The notes under the pieces: model-generated
What the model was told of the DNA's origin: nothing
The model's database searches: none
The model's input: only the letters and a program-made list of their open reading frames with translations
NCBI RefSeq assembly: GCF_000377405.1
Contig: NZ_KB905028.1
Span: forward strand, 1-60,134
DNA: 60,134 bases
DNA from: Thioalkalivibrio sp. ALE31
GTDB taxonomy: Bacteria; Pseudomonadota; Gammaproteobacteria; Ectothiorhodospirales; Ectothiorhodospiraceae
Direction of reading: 5' to 3'
Program-made: the position numbers and the translations under genes
Part shown: positions 24,966 through 33,745 of the stretch, one piece after another
How positions within the stretch are numbered: the first letter of the stretch is position 1
How the letters are laid out: every line of letters begins with the position of its first letter

Positions 24966-26348
24966 TCAGCCCTCCCCGCCGGGGTTTCCATCCGCGTCGC
25001 GCAGACGGTCCAGGCGCTCCGCCAGCGCGCGCTCGGTGCCGTCCCGGCGCGGGCTGTAGAAGCGCTCGTCTTCCAGACCCTCCGGCAGGTAGACCTGCCC
25101 ACGGGCGAAGCCATCGGGCTCGTCGTGATCGTAGCGGTACCCGGCCCCGAAGCCTTCCGCGCGCATCAGCTCGGTCGGCGCGTTGCGCAGATGCAGCGGC
25201 ACGCCCGGGCTCCCGGTCTCGAGGATCGCCGCGCGCGCCTGGTTCAGCGCAACGTAGGCACTGTTGCTCTTGGGTGCGGCGGCCAGTTCGATCACCGCCT
25301 GCACCAGCGCCAGGTCGCCCTCCGGCCGGCCCAGGCGTTCCACGGTCTGCCAGGCCGCCAGCACCCGCGCGCCCAGCCCGACTGCGGCCAGGCCGATGTC
25401 CTCGTAGGCCATGCGCAGCAGCCGCCGGCCCAGGTAGTCCGGATCGCAGCCGGCATCCAGCATGCGGGTCAGCCAGTACACCGCCGCGTTGGGGTCGGAA
25501 CCGCGCACCGACTTGTGCAGGGCAGAGATCTGGTCGTAGAAGGCATCGCCCTGGCGGTCGAAGGCCAGGGACTGCGCGCCCATGACCGCGCGCAGGGCGT
25601 CTCCGGTAATCGCCCCGTCGCGGGCCAGGTCGGAGGCGGTCTCCAGCCAGTTCAGGGCACGCCGGGCATCCCCGTCCGCGGCCCGCGCCAGGCGCTGACG
25701 CTCCTCCGGGTCCAGCGTCAGGCCACGCCCGCCCAGACCCCGTTCCGGGTCGTTCAGGGCGCGCTCGATCAGGGCCTCCACGGCCTCCGGCCCCACCGCC
25801 TCCATGCGGTAAACCCGCGCCCGCGACAGCAACGCGCTGTTCAGGGCGAACGACGGATTCTCCGTGGTCGCGCCCACGAAGGTCAGCGTGCCGTCCTCGA
25901 TATGCGGCAGCAGCGCATCCTGCTGGCCCTTGTTGAAGCGATGGATCTCGTCGATGAACAACAGCGTGCCGACCCCATTGCGCCGGCGCGCCTTCGCGGA
26001 CTCCACAACCGCACGAACGTCCTTCACCCCGGCCAGTACGGCGGACAGCGTCACCAGTCGCTGGGCGCCGGCCGCCGCCACCAGCCGCGCCAGCGTGGTC
26101 TTGCCGCATCCGGGCGGGCCCCACAGGATCATGGAGGGGGTCTGGCCCTGCTCGATCGCCTGGCGCAGCGCCGCATCCGGGCCCACCAGGTGGTCCTGGC
26201 CGACCATCTCGTCCAGCCGCGCCGGACGCATCCGCTCGGCCAGTGGCGCGGTCGGATCCGGGGCTGCCGGGGCCGGTTCGGGATCGGATTCGGGCGATGC
26301 CATGTCCGGATCCGGGCCGAACAGATCACCTTCGGGGGAATCGCTCAT
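24966..26348 (-). CDS. rarA: Replication-associated recombination protein A (MgsA)
   Basis: RarA is a clamp-loader-like AAA+ ATPase that acts at stalled replication forks. After an acidic, Pro-rich start of about 33 residues comes PLAERMRPARLDEMVGQDHLVG, Walker A GPPGCGKTT near residue 77, Walker B LLFIDEIHRFNKGQQDALLP, sensor 1 VGATTENPSFALNSALLSRARVY and the C-terminal tetramer domain with DPNAAVYWLTRMLDAGCDPDYLGRRLLRMAYEDIGLA. 460 residues. In E. coli too it follows lolA and ftsK, the order found here. Confidence 0.96.
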   Translation of the reverse strand: MSDSPEGDLFGPDPDMASPESDPEPAPAAPDPTAPLAERMRPARLDEMVGQDHLVGPDAALRQAIEQGQTPSMILWGPPGCGKTTLARLVAAAGAQRLVTLSAVLAGVKDVRAVVESAKARRRNGVGTLLFIDEIHRFNKGQQDALLPHIEDGTLTFVGATTENPSFALNSALLSRARVYRMEAVGPEAVEALIERALNDPERGLGGRGLTLDPEERQRLARAADGDARRALNWLETASDLARDGAITGDALRAVMGAQSLAFDRQGDAFYDQISALHKSVRGSDPNAAVYWLTRMLDAGCDPDYLGRRLLRMAYEDIGLAAVGLGARVLAAWQTVERLGRPEGDLALVQAVIELAAAPKSNSAYVALNQARAAILETGSPGVPLHLRNAPTELMRAEGFGAGYRYDHDEPDGFARGQVYLPEGLEDERFYSPRRDGTERALAERLDRLRDADGNPGGEG

Positions 26349-26410
26349 GGCGCGATTGTAACGCCTCGGGGGAAAGACCCCTTAGTCACTACGAAGCGCC
26401 CGAATATAGG

Positions 26411-26575
26411 CAAGGGCGATTCACAGGAAGATGGGAAGGTTCGAAGATTGATGGGGCCGTGGCGCGGTGCCGTGACCCATGAACGGGGAACCACGTAAAC
26501 GTTGTAAACGTTCTGCTACCACGTTTCCCCCAAGAACCCTTCCCACCTTCCTGCCTTCCTGTAAATCGCCCTTGG
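26411..26575. repeat. Imperfect long inverted repeat between rarA and lolA
   Basis: CAAGGGCGATTCACAGGAAG at 26411-26430, extended by ATGGGAAGGTT, is matched by an inverse arm at 26535-26575 that has a ten-base insertion (an extra GCAGGAAGG). Between the arms are two direct copies of GTAAACGTT (26497-26514). No gene fits the 271-base gap. Confidence 0.7.
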
Positions 26576-26619
26576 TTTTTCGTGCCTTGCGCAGAGGACC
26601 AAGCGCGGACGGGACGTGT

Positions 26620-27273
26620 TTACGGGCGGTAGATGTCGGTGCCGGAGGGTGGGTCGAAGGTGAAGATGGCCGGGTCGAGGTCGGCGTTGCGTTCGGTCTC
26701 GTGGAAGCGGATCACGGTCTCCTGGCCGAAGATGTCGCGGAAGGCCATGCGGGTGAGATCCCCCTCCGCGGTCAAGTCCAGGTCCAGGCTGGTGAAGTCG
26801 GCCTGCTCGTTGCGCGGCACCAGCACCAGGCGCAGGGCGTCACCCCCCGGCACCGGGCGCAGCGACATGCGGAAGTGTTCGTCCAGGCGCTCCGGCTGAG
26901 TGATCGCGGCGATCGGGGTCGCATCGAAGGCATCGCCCAGCGGGCGCACCGTGGCCTGCGACAGGTCCGGGTCGTACATCCACAGGTCCTGCCCGTCGGA
27001 GACGATGGTCTGCGGGAACGGCTCGGTCACCTCCCAGTGCAGGCGGTTGGGCATGCCCAGCTGCATGCGGCCATCGGACTCCTGCAACACGTAGCCGGTG
27101 TCGTCGCGCACGGTCTGGGTGAACACGGCGGAGAAGGTCTCCAGGCCGTCCACAAAGCGATCCAGCGCGACGCGGGCATCCGCGGCGGGTTCAGCGGCCG
27201 TTGGCGGGCCGGCGACCAGGAAAGCCGCGGCCACGAGGGCCAGGAACAGGCGCGAAGGAGAGCGAGGCTTCAT
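26620..27273 (-). CDS. lolA: Outer-membrane lipoprotein carrier protein
   Basis: LolA shuttles lipoproteins through the periplasm from LolCDE to LolB. The 217-residue product has a signal peptide (RLFLALVAAAFLVAGPPTAAEP), then the half-barrel: LDRFVDGLETFSAVFTQTVRDDTGYVLQESDGRMQLGMPNRLHWEVTEPFPQTIVSDGQDLWMYDPDLSQ with the conserved aromatic and Arg residues, and ADFTSLDLDLTAEGDLTRMAFRD. The ATG at 27273 is chosen since the signal peptide begins there; an open frame to 27390 is a read-through of the gap. Order ftsK-lolA-rarA is conserved in gammaproteobacteria. Confidence 0.95.
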   Translation of the reverse strand: MKPRSPSRLFLALVAAAFLVAGPPTAAEPAADARVALDRFVDGLETFSAVFTQTVRDDTGYVLQESDGRMQLGMPNRLHWEVTEPFPQTIVSDGQDLWMYDPDLSQATVRPLGDAFDATPIAAITQPERLDEHFRMSLRPVPGGDALRLVLVPRNEQADFTSLDLDLTAEGDLTRMAFRDIFGQETVIRFHETERNADLDPAIFTFDPPSGTDIYRP

Positions 27274-27424
27274 GCGAACTCCAGTTGGGTTGTTGCAATC
27301 ATCCTGCGCCCGGTCGCTTAACCGGGCGTGAATGTGGTGTACGGGGAGGACGAACCGCGTCACGCGATCAGGGACATGGACCTCGCCCATGCCCCAGGGT
27401 TCGGATCGCCCGGGTTCGGGGCGC

Positions 27425-29758
27425 TCAGTCGTTCGGGCCGGGGACCAGGACCTCGCGATTCCCGTTCGACTGCACCGGGCTGACCAGACCGGCGGCTTCC
27501 ATGTCCTCGACCATGCGCGCGGCGCGGTTGTAGCCGATCTTCAGCCGCCGCTGGACGAACGAGATCGAGGCCTTGCGCGACTCGATGACCACCTGGACCG
27601 CCTGGTCGTACAGTGGGTCCGACTCGCTCTCGCCCCCGTCCGGCGATTCCAGCCCGGGGATGCTGGCCGCACCCGCCTCCGGCTCGTCGAGGATGGCCTC
27701 GTTGTAGTCCGGCTCGCCGGTGGATTTCAGGTACTCGACCACCTGGTGCACCTCGTTGTCGCCAACGAAGGCCCCGTGCACGCGCTCGGGCATGGCCTTG
27801 CCGGGCGGGAGGTAGAGCATGTCGCCGTGGCCCAGCAGGTGTTCCGCGCCCATCTGGTCGAGGATGGTGCGCGAGTCCACGCGCGAGGAAACCTGGAAGG
27901 CGATGCGGGTCGGGATGTTCGCCTTGATCAGGCCGGTGATCACGTCCACCGACGGGCGCTGGGTGGCCAGGATCAGGTGGATGCCGGCGGCACGGGCCTT
28001 CTGTGCCAGGCGCGCGATCAGCTCCTCGACCTTCTTGCCGACCACCATGATCATGTCGGCAAACTCGTCGACCACGATCACGATAAACGGCAGCGGCTCC
28101 AGCTCCGGCGCCTCGGTCTCGGTAATCGCTTCCTCGGGCTTGAACAGCGGATCCTTCAGGGGCTCGCCGGCGGCCTGGGCATCACGCACCTTCTTGTTGT
28201 AGCCGCCGATGTTGCGCACGCCCATTGCCGACATCAGCTTGTAGCGGCGTTCCATCTCCGCCACCGCCCAACGCAGGGCGTTGGAGGCGTCCTTCATGTC
28301 GGTCACGACCTCGCACAGCAGATGCGGGATGCCCTCGTACACGGACAGCTCCAGCATCTTCGGGTCGATCAGGATCAGCCGGACCTCGTCCGGAGTCGCC
28401 TTGTACAGCAGCGACAGCAGCATGGCGTTCACGCCCACCGACTTCCCGGAACCGGTCGTCCCGGCCACCAGCAGGTGCGGCATCTTCGCCAGATCGGCCA
28501 TCACCGGGGCGCCGCCGATATCCTTGCCCAGCGCCATGGTCAGCGGCGACTTGTTCGAATCGAACAGGTCCGAGCGCAGGATCTCGGACAGCGCCACGAT
28601 CTCGCGATTCTCGTTCGGGATCTCCAGGCCCACCGTGGACTTGCCCGGGATCACCTCGACGATGCGCACCGCCATCACCGAGAGCGAACGCGCGAGATCG
28701 GTGGACAGCCCGGAGATGCGCGAGGCCTTGACCCCGGCGGCCGGTTGCAGCTCGAAGCGCGTAATCACCGGGCCCGGCTGCACCGCGACCACTTCGACCT
28801 CCACGCCGAAATCCTTGAGCTTGAGCTCCACCTGCCGCGACAGCGCCTGCAGGGACTCCTCCGAGAAACCTTCGGGCGGCGGCGGCGGCTCGTCGAGCAA
28901 CGACAGCGGCGGGTGCGGATCGGCCCCGCTGCCCTCGGTGAACAGCGGAACCTGTTTCTCCTTCTGCACGCGCGGACTGGGGGGCGGCGTCTCGATGCGC
29001 GGCTCCACCCGCGAGGGCGCGCGCTTCTCGGTGCGCTTGCGCTCCTTCTCTACCCGGGTCTCGCGCTCGGCCCGCTCACGGGCACCAATGCGCCGGTCGC
29101 GCGCCGAATCGATCGCCGCACGGGCGCGCTCCCAACCGCGCACGGCCAGCTGGCCGAGCCGGTCCATCAGCAGGAACCACGAAAGCCCGGTGAACAGCGT
29201 CACCCCCGCGAGGAACAGGGCCAGCAGGACCAGCGTACCGCCCACCAGGCTCAGTCCGGCGACCGCCCAGCCGCCAAACAGATCGCCGAGGATACCGCCG
29301 GCATGCACCGGCATCCCGCCCGGCAGCAAATGCAGGGCGGCCAGCGCGGAACCGGCGATCAGCGCCACGATCAGCGCCAGGCCGCGCACGGTCAGCTCCG
29401 TGGGGCTGGCAATCTGCGCCTCGCGGCGATGCCGGAACAGCCACCAGCCAATGCCAGCGACCGCCAGCGGGATCAGGTAGGCCAGATAGCCCAGCAGGTG
29501 AAAGGCGATATCCGCGAACCAGGCCCCGGTAGTACCGCCGAGATTGCGCAGGCCCTCGCCGTCGCCGGTGGTCGACCACGCCGCATCGCCGGGGTGATAG
29601 CTGGCCAGCGCCACCAGCAGATAGAGCGCCAGCATGCCGAAGATCAGCAGCGCGCCCTCGCGCAGCCCGCGCAGCAGCTGCCCGCTCAGGCTCGGCGGGG
29701 CCACCGGCTCCGCCGTCTTCTTCCCCTTGCCCCCGGTCTTGGCCTTGCTTGCGGCCAT
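27425..29758 (-). CDS. ftsK: DNA translocase FtsK
   Basis: FtsK pumps chromosome DNA at the septum and activates XerCD recombination at dif. The N-terminus has four membrane helices (from [20 protein letters not shown] to the [16 protein letters not shown] stretch), then a short charged linker of about 100 residues instead of the very long one of E. coli. The motor part has Walker [16 protein letters not shown], Walker [16 protein letters not shown], and the gamma winged helix at the end ([44 protein letters not shown]). 777 residues. GGGGAGT precedes the ATG at 29758. Confidence 0.97.
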   Translation of the reverse strand: MAASKAKTGGKGKKTAEPVAPPSLSGQLLRGLREGALLIFGMLALYLLVALASYHPGDAAWSTTGDGEGLRNLGGTTGAWFADIAFHLLGYLAYLIPLAVAGIGWWLFRHRREAQIASPTELTVRGLALIVALIAGSALAALHLLPGGMPVHAGGILGDLFGGWAVAGLSLVGGTLVLLALFLAGVTLFTGLSWFLLMDRLGQLAVRGWERARAAIDSARDRRIGARERAERETRVEKERKRTEKRAPSRVEPRIETPPPSPRVQKEKQVPLFTEGSGADPHPPLSLLDEPPPPPEGFSEESLQALSRQVELKLKDFGVEVEVVAVQPGPVITRFELQPAAGVKASRISGLSTDLARSLSVMAVRIVEVIPGKSTVGLEIPNENREIVALSEILRSDLFDSNKSPLTMALGKDIGGAPVMADLAKMPHLLVAGTTGSGKSVGVNAMLLSLLYKATPDEVRLILIDPKMLELSVYEGIPHLLCEVVTDMKDASNALRWAVAEMERRYKLMSAMGVRNIGGYNKKVRDAQAAGEPLKDPLFKPEEAITETEAPELEPLPFIVIVVDEFADMIMVVGKKVEELIARLAQKARAAGIHLILATQRPSVDVITGLIKANIPTRIAFQVSSRVDSRTILDQMGAEHLLGHGDMLYLPPGKAMPERVHGAFVGDNEVHQVVEYLKSTGEPDYNEAILDEPEAGAASIPGLESPDGGESESDPLYDQAVQVVIESRKASISFVQRRLKIGYNRAARMVEDMEAAGLVSPVQSNGNREVLVPGPND

Positions 29759-29818
29759 GCACTCCCCACTGGTCAGGCCCGCGTCGCGGGCAACTCGAAT
29801 CATCGCGCAGTTTACCGG

Positions 29819-30574
29819 TTAAACCGGCGTTCGTGGGCGCGCCCGGCCCGGGCTGCGAACCGGTTCCGGGTCGGCGGACCAGATCCATCCCTCGCGCGCG
29901 GCGATCGCGGCCTCGTCTGCCGTCGGCGCAACCGCCTGCCCGTCCAGAAAATCGGCCCCGGCCAGTACGCACAGCACGGCATCCACCACATCGTCAGTGA
30001 CATCGTCCAGGTCCGGCACGGACACCTCGAAGGACCCCGGCAGCCGGGCTCGGACGTCGACCCGAGTCTCCCAGCCTCGGACCTTGCGCAAGGCAGCCGG
30101 ATACACCTCGATCGCGGTCGAATCGGCAATCGGCCCGGCCACCCTGGGCAGCGGAAGCGACTGCCCGCTGTGGTCGCGCAGGGCCTGCAACAGGTTGACC
30201 GCCGCCAGCGCGGTGCGCGCGATGAAGTTCGCCCCCACCTCCAGCGGGCGTTTGCCAAGGCGCTCCCGGATCACCCGGTCCGTATGACGGTGGAACATTG
30301 CATCGGCGTGCGCCGCGATGCCCGCCCCGGCCTGGTGCCCGGCCAGCTCGCTTGCCAGGCTCGATGGCCAGCCAAGCGGCGCATCCAGGCACAGCAGAAC
30401 GGGTTCCGGCGTATCCATCCAGCCGCCCAGGATCGCGGCGGGCGGTTCAGTCGGGGATGCGCGCCGTGCCGCCTCCAGACGCAGAACCCCGCCGGACCAG
30501 CGGGCCAGAGCCAGGCCCGTCTTGCGTGGCTGGGTCGCACAATCGACCCCGATGATGCGGACGGTGCCGCTCAC
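29819..30574 (-). CDS. DUF429 domain protein
   Basis: A 251-residue protein with the DUF429 pattern: RIIGVDCATQPRKTGLALA at the start (an RNase H-like strand with Asp), VLLCLDAPLGWPSSL near residue 60, FHRHTDRVIRERLGKRPLEVGANFIARTALAAVNLL and IEVYPAALRKVRGW, then DDVVDAVLCVLAGADFLDGQA. The acidic residues are in place for a metal-dependent nuclease fold, but the family has no proven activity. It starts with GTG at 30574, overlapping the stop codon of the FKBP-methyltransferase gene by four bases. Confidence 0.85.
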   Translation of the reverse strand: MSGTVRIIGVDCATQPRKTGLALARWSGGVLRLEAARRASPTEPPAAILGGWMDTPEPVLLCLDAPLGWPSSLASELAGHQAGAGIAAHADAMFHRHTDRVIRERLGKRPLEVGANFIARTALAAVNLLQALRDHSGQSLPLPRVAGPIADSTAIEVYPAALRKVRGWETRVDVRARLPGSFEVSVPDLDDVTDDVVDAVLCVLAGADFLDGQAVAPTADEAAIAAREGWIWSADPEPVRSPGRARPRTPV

Positions 30575-31812
30575 GGCCGCCGGCCCCAGACCGCGAACAC
30601 CGGATCGGCATGCTCCAGTCGCCCGGCATACGGGTCGTCCGGGGGTCTCGGCAGCCCACGCAGGGAGAAGGTCGACAGATCCACGAAGCCGGCGCGCAGA
30701 AAGACGTCGAGGACCAGCCCCATGCGCTCGAAGTCGTACAGCGGCTCCCAGGCCGCGATCGCCTTGGTCGGAAAGCAGCGATCGGAGAACGTGACCATGA
30801 ACACCCCGTCCGGGCGCAGCACCTCGCGTACCGCGCGGAACACCGCCTCGGGCTGCGTCAGGTATTCGACCGACGCGGTACAGACCACGGCATCGAAGCT
30901 CGCCGCCGCATACGGCAGTTCCGGACGGAGGTTCAGGTCGTGCACCAAGGATGACGTCAGCCGGGGGTTGTCCGCCAGCTCCTCGGCGTTCATGCCCAGC
31001 CCGATCACGGCTTCAGGCGACTCGACTCGGTCCAGGTGGGACTCCCAGCTGCTCATCAGGTCGAGCACCCGCGCACCCGCCGGGATGCAGGCGGCATACA
31101 GCGCGGCGATCTCGGCCCGCGCGGTCGCGTCCAGGTGGTGCACCCGGCGCGGCTCGGCATAGAACACCGCATCGGACTCCGGGTCCTCGCGCCCCAGCGC
31201 CCCGTCGGCCCAGAAGTCGGTCGGCCGTCCACGCCAGCGGGCCTGCATGCCCGGCCCGCGGGCCGTCAGCAGCCGGGCGACATCCACCGCCCGCTCATCG
31301 TCACGCCCAACCTCGTGGCGCGCCATGACCCGCGCCTGCAGCCGCAGCTCGTGCCCGGCCAGCGGATGATTCCGATCCGCCACCAGGTGATCACCCTCCA
31401 GCGCCCCGATCCGGAACAACTCGCGATCCCCGGCCTCGATCCCCGCATGACCGGCAAGGAACGCACGCGGGTAGAAACGCCCCGCACGGGGCTCCACCCG
31501 GCGGTGCCGGCGCAGGCCCCGGTTGAACGCCGATGCCGGAAGCTCCAGCACACGGTCGGCCTCCTCTTGCGGAACCAGGGCCGCGGCGGCCTCGCGGGAG
31601 GCCTCGTGCGCCAGCCCCGCGCCCGACCCGCGCAGGGCGGCCCCGAGATCGCCCGGCCAGCGGTCCCGTTCCGGCTCCAGCCACGGCAGGAACAGACACT
31701 CCCGGTGACGGGCCTCGGCACTCACCCAGTCCAGCGTGAAGCCGACATCCACAGCCATTCCCTGCGTCGGTCGCGCTTCACTGTTATTCGGATTGGCGAA
31801 TGGATCCCGCAT
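30571..31812 (-). CDS. SlyD-like FKBP fused to a class I methyltransferase
   Basis: A 413-residue two-domain protein. Residues about 18-170 read as an FKBP-type prolyl isomerase of the SlyD type: MAVDVGFTLDWVSAEA at the start and the strongly typical ADRNHPLAGHELRLQARVM near residue 145-163. Residues about 225-400 are a SAM-binding Rossmann domain: AGARVLDLMSSWESHLD as motif I, VIGLGMNAEEL, LPYAAASFDAVVCTASVEYL and VLRPDGVFMVTFSDRCFPTKA. The start at 31812 has GGGAGG ahead of it. The two domains suggest that the isomerase presents a protein substrate for methylation, but this is an inference. Translation is coupled to the DUF429 gene. Confidence 0.75.
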   Translation of the reverse strand: MRDPFANPNNSEARPTQGMAVDVGFTLDWVSAEARHRECLFLPWLEPERDRWPGDLGAALRGSGAGLAHEASREAAAALVPQEEADRVLELPASAFNRGLRRHRRVEPRAGRFYPRAFLAGHAGIEAGDRELFRIGALEGDHLVADRNHPLAGHELRLQARVMARHEVGRDDERAVDVARLLTARGPGMQARWRGRPTDFWADGALGREDPESDAVFYAEPRRVHHLDATARAEIAALYAACIPAGARVLDLMSSWESHLDRVESPEAVIGLGMNAEELADNPRLTSSLVHDLNLRPELPYAAASFDAVVCTASVEYLTQPEAVFRAVREVLRPDGVFMVTFSDRCFPTKAIAAWEPLYDFERMGLVLDVFLRAGFVDLSTFSLRGLPRPPDDPYAGRLEHADPVFAVWGRRP

Positions 31813-31886
31813 GAACACCCTCCCGTAGACTGCCTCGTTGACGATCTTCCGGTTATGGTACGGGCAAGCCCCCACCGGATGTCCGC

Positions 31887-33011
31887 ATGCCCCGCACCCT
31901 CTGCTCGCCCCCGTTTGTGTCGCTGCTGGCCGGCGCAGTGTTCGTGTTCGCCACGTTGCTGAGCCTGCCGTCCGCTCAGGCCGAGGGAGATGAGGCCCGC
32001 GGCATCGGCGCCGATTCGACCCTGCGCGTGGGGACGCGCTTCGTGCCACCGTTCGTGATTGCGCCGGAGGAGCCGGGCGCCGCTCCTTCCGGCATTGCCA
32101 TCGAACTGTGGGAGCGGGTCGCGGAACGCATGGAACTGGACTCCGACTACCGGGAGACCAGCCTCGAGGGACTCATCGAGGGCCTGGGGGATGACCGTAT
32201 CGATATCTCGGTCGCGGCCCTAACCGCGACCGCTGAACGCGCCGAACGGGTCGACTTCACCCATCCGTACTACAGCACCGGGCTGTCGATTGCCGTGCCC
32301 CAGCAGGGCAACCCGGTCGCCGGGGCCCTGCGCGCGTTCATCTCCATACCCTTCCTGATGGTCATCCTCGCGCTCTCCGGACTGCTCCTGCTGGTGGGTG
32401 CGCTGCTCTGGCTGTTCGAACGCCGGCGCAACGCTGACGAGTTCGGCGGCAGTGCCGCACAAGGGCTCGGCTCCGCGTTCTGGTGGGCCGCCGTGACCAT
32501 GACCACGGTGGGCTATGGCGACAAGGCCCCGCGCACCCTGCCCGGCCGCGCGATTGCGCTGGTCTGGATGTTCGCGGCGCTGATCCTGGTCTCCACCTTC
32601 ACCGCCGCCATTGCGACCACGCTGACCGTCAGTTCGCTGGACACCGGCATCCAGAATGTCTCCGACCTGGAGGGCCAGCGCATCGCCACCATCGGCGGCT
32701 CCAGTGCCGCCGCCTGGCTGGACGACCAGGGCTTTGCCTACCGTGACCATGCGGACCTCGCCACCGCACTGGGCGCAGTCGCCGAGGGCCGGGCCGACGC
32801 CATGGTCTACGACGCTCCGCTGCTGCGCTATCAGGTCCGCGAGCACTTTGCGGGGCAACTGGAGGTTCTGCCGGTCGAGTTTCTGCGCCAGGACTATGCC
32901 CTCGCCCTGCCCCAGGGCTCGCCGCTGCGCGCCCCGATGAACGTCGCTATCCTCGAGATTCTGGAATCCGACGAGTGGCAGCGGGTGCTGCGGCGCTATC
33001 TCGGCAACTGA
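31887..33011 (+). CDS. GluR0-like ligand-gated potassium channel
   Basis: A 374-residue protein with a signal peptide (VSLLAGAVFVFATLLSLPSAQA) and a periplasmic amino-acid-binding domain in two halves (residues about 45-145: TLRVGTRFVPPFVI...GIAIELWERVAERM...DISVAALTATAERAERVDFTHPYY; and about 255-370). Inserted between them are a helix (FISIPFLMVILALSGLLLLVGALLWLFERR), a pore loop with the K+ selectivity filter TMTTVGYGD, and a third helix. This is the layout of prokaryotic ionotropic glutamate receptors. The ligand cannot be predicted with certainty. It leads a three-gene plus-strand run with two PII-like genes. Confidence 0.9.
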   Translation: MPRTLCSPPFVSLLAGAVFVFATLLSLPSAQAEGDEARGIGADSTLRVGTRFVPPFVIAPEEPGAAPSGIAIELWERVAERMELDSDYRETSLEGLIEGLGDDRIDISVAALTATAERAERVDFTHPYYSTGLSIAVPQQGNPVAGALRAFISIPFLMVILALSGLLLLVGALLWLFERRRNADEFGGSAAQGLGSAFWWAAVTMTTVGYGDKAPRTLPGRAIALVWMFAALILVSTFTAAIATTLTVSSLDTGIQNVSDLEGQRIATIGGSSAAAWLDDQGFAYRDHADLATALGAVAEGRADAMVYDAPLLRYQVREHFAGQLEVLPVEFLRQDYALALPQGSPLRAPMNVAILEILESDEWQRVLRRYLGN

Positions 33012-33038
33012 CGGAGCCTGTCACGGGGAGACACCATC

Positions 33039-33368
33039 ATGGAGGAGACCTTTCTGATCGCGATCGTCGACCAGGACCGCGAGGAGCAGGCCCTGGCCAT
33101 CGCCGCCGAGGAAGGCGGCGCGGACGGGGCGGTGATCCAGGGTTCGGGCCTCGGTTTCCCCGAGCACATGACCTTTCTCGGCGTGACCTACCAGGGCAAC
33201 GAGTCGGTCTGCATCTGGCAGCTGGATACCGCGCGCGCCGAACGCATTGCGCAGCGCCTGAACCTGGAGCTCGACCTGTTCCAGCCCTACAACGGGCTTG
33301 CCTTCACCCTGGACGTGAACGCCCTTCAGGGCATGGAGTTCGTCGGCCACCTGACCACCACGCCCTGA
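33039..33368 (+). CDS. PII-like small signalling protein 1
   Basis: A 109-residue cytoplasmic protein with the ferredoxin-like beta-alpha-beta pattern of PII proteins: TFLIAIVDQDREEQALAIAAEEGGADGAVIQGSG, then strands around VCIWQLDTARAERIAQRL and the ending NGLAFTLDVNALQGME, which resembles the C-terminal nucleotide-site region of PII-like families. There is no uridylylation Tyr in a T-loop of the GlnB type. GGGGAGA precedes the ATG, 27 bases after the channel gene. The assignment to PII-like proteins is by pattern, and the bound effector is unknown. Confidence 0.65.
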   Translation: MEETFLIAIVDQDREEQALAIAAEEGGADGAVIQGSGLGFPEHMTFLGVTYQGNESVCIWQLDTARAERIAQRLNLELDLFQPYNGLAFTLDVNALQGMEFVGHLTTTP

Positions 33369-33393
33369 CGCCCCCGGATACGGAGACTCTGCC

Positions 33394-33738
33394 ATGCAAT
33401 TCGTTCTGCTCGCCGCCGTCATCCCGCGCAGCCTGGCCGACCGCGCGATCGAGATCGTTCAGCGCGACGGGGCCGCCGGCCTGACCCTACTGGATGCCCA
33501 GGGCATCGCCCAGCTGCGGCGCAACCCGGTCATGGACCTGAAGGACACCTCCGGCCGCAAGGTGCTGCTGATGGTGCTGGAGTCCAGCCTTGCCCGGCGC
33601 ATGCTGGACCACCTGGACGCGGAACTGGAACTGAGCCGACTGGGCAACGGGTTTGCCGTGACCCTGCCGATCAAGGACATCGCCGGCATCAAGCCGGAAC
33701 AGATCGAGCACCTGCGCAAGACGCTCGGGAAACACTGA
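33394..33738 (+). CDS. PII-like small signalling protein 2
   Basis: A 114-residue paralogue of the preceding protein: FVLLAAVIPRSLADRAIEIVQRDGAAGLTLLDAQG, KVLLMVLESSLARRMLDHLD and NGFAVTLPIKDIAGIKPE, which lines up with NGLAFTLDVNALQGME of the first. The region corresponding to the T-loop is short and basic (QLRRNPVMDLKDTSGRK). It begins 25 bases after its partner with GGAGA ahead of the ATG. Both probably form trimers, perhaps mixed, but this is an inference. Convergent with the BCCT gene, whose stop lies seven bases away. Confidence 0.65.
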   Translation: MQFVLLAAVIPRSLADRAIEIVQRDGAAGLTLLDAQGIAQLRRNPVMDLKDTSGRKVLLMVLESSLARRMLDHLDAELELSRLGNGFAVTLPIKDIAGIKPEQIEHLRKTLGKH

Positions 33739-33745
33739 ACGCGGC

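Noticed and set aside
27332-31162. A 1276-codon open frame on the plus strand across ftsK, DUF429 and part of the methyltransferase
   Set aside because: Antisense shadow; the minus-strand genes carry full family motifs.
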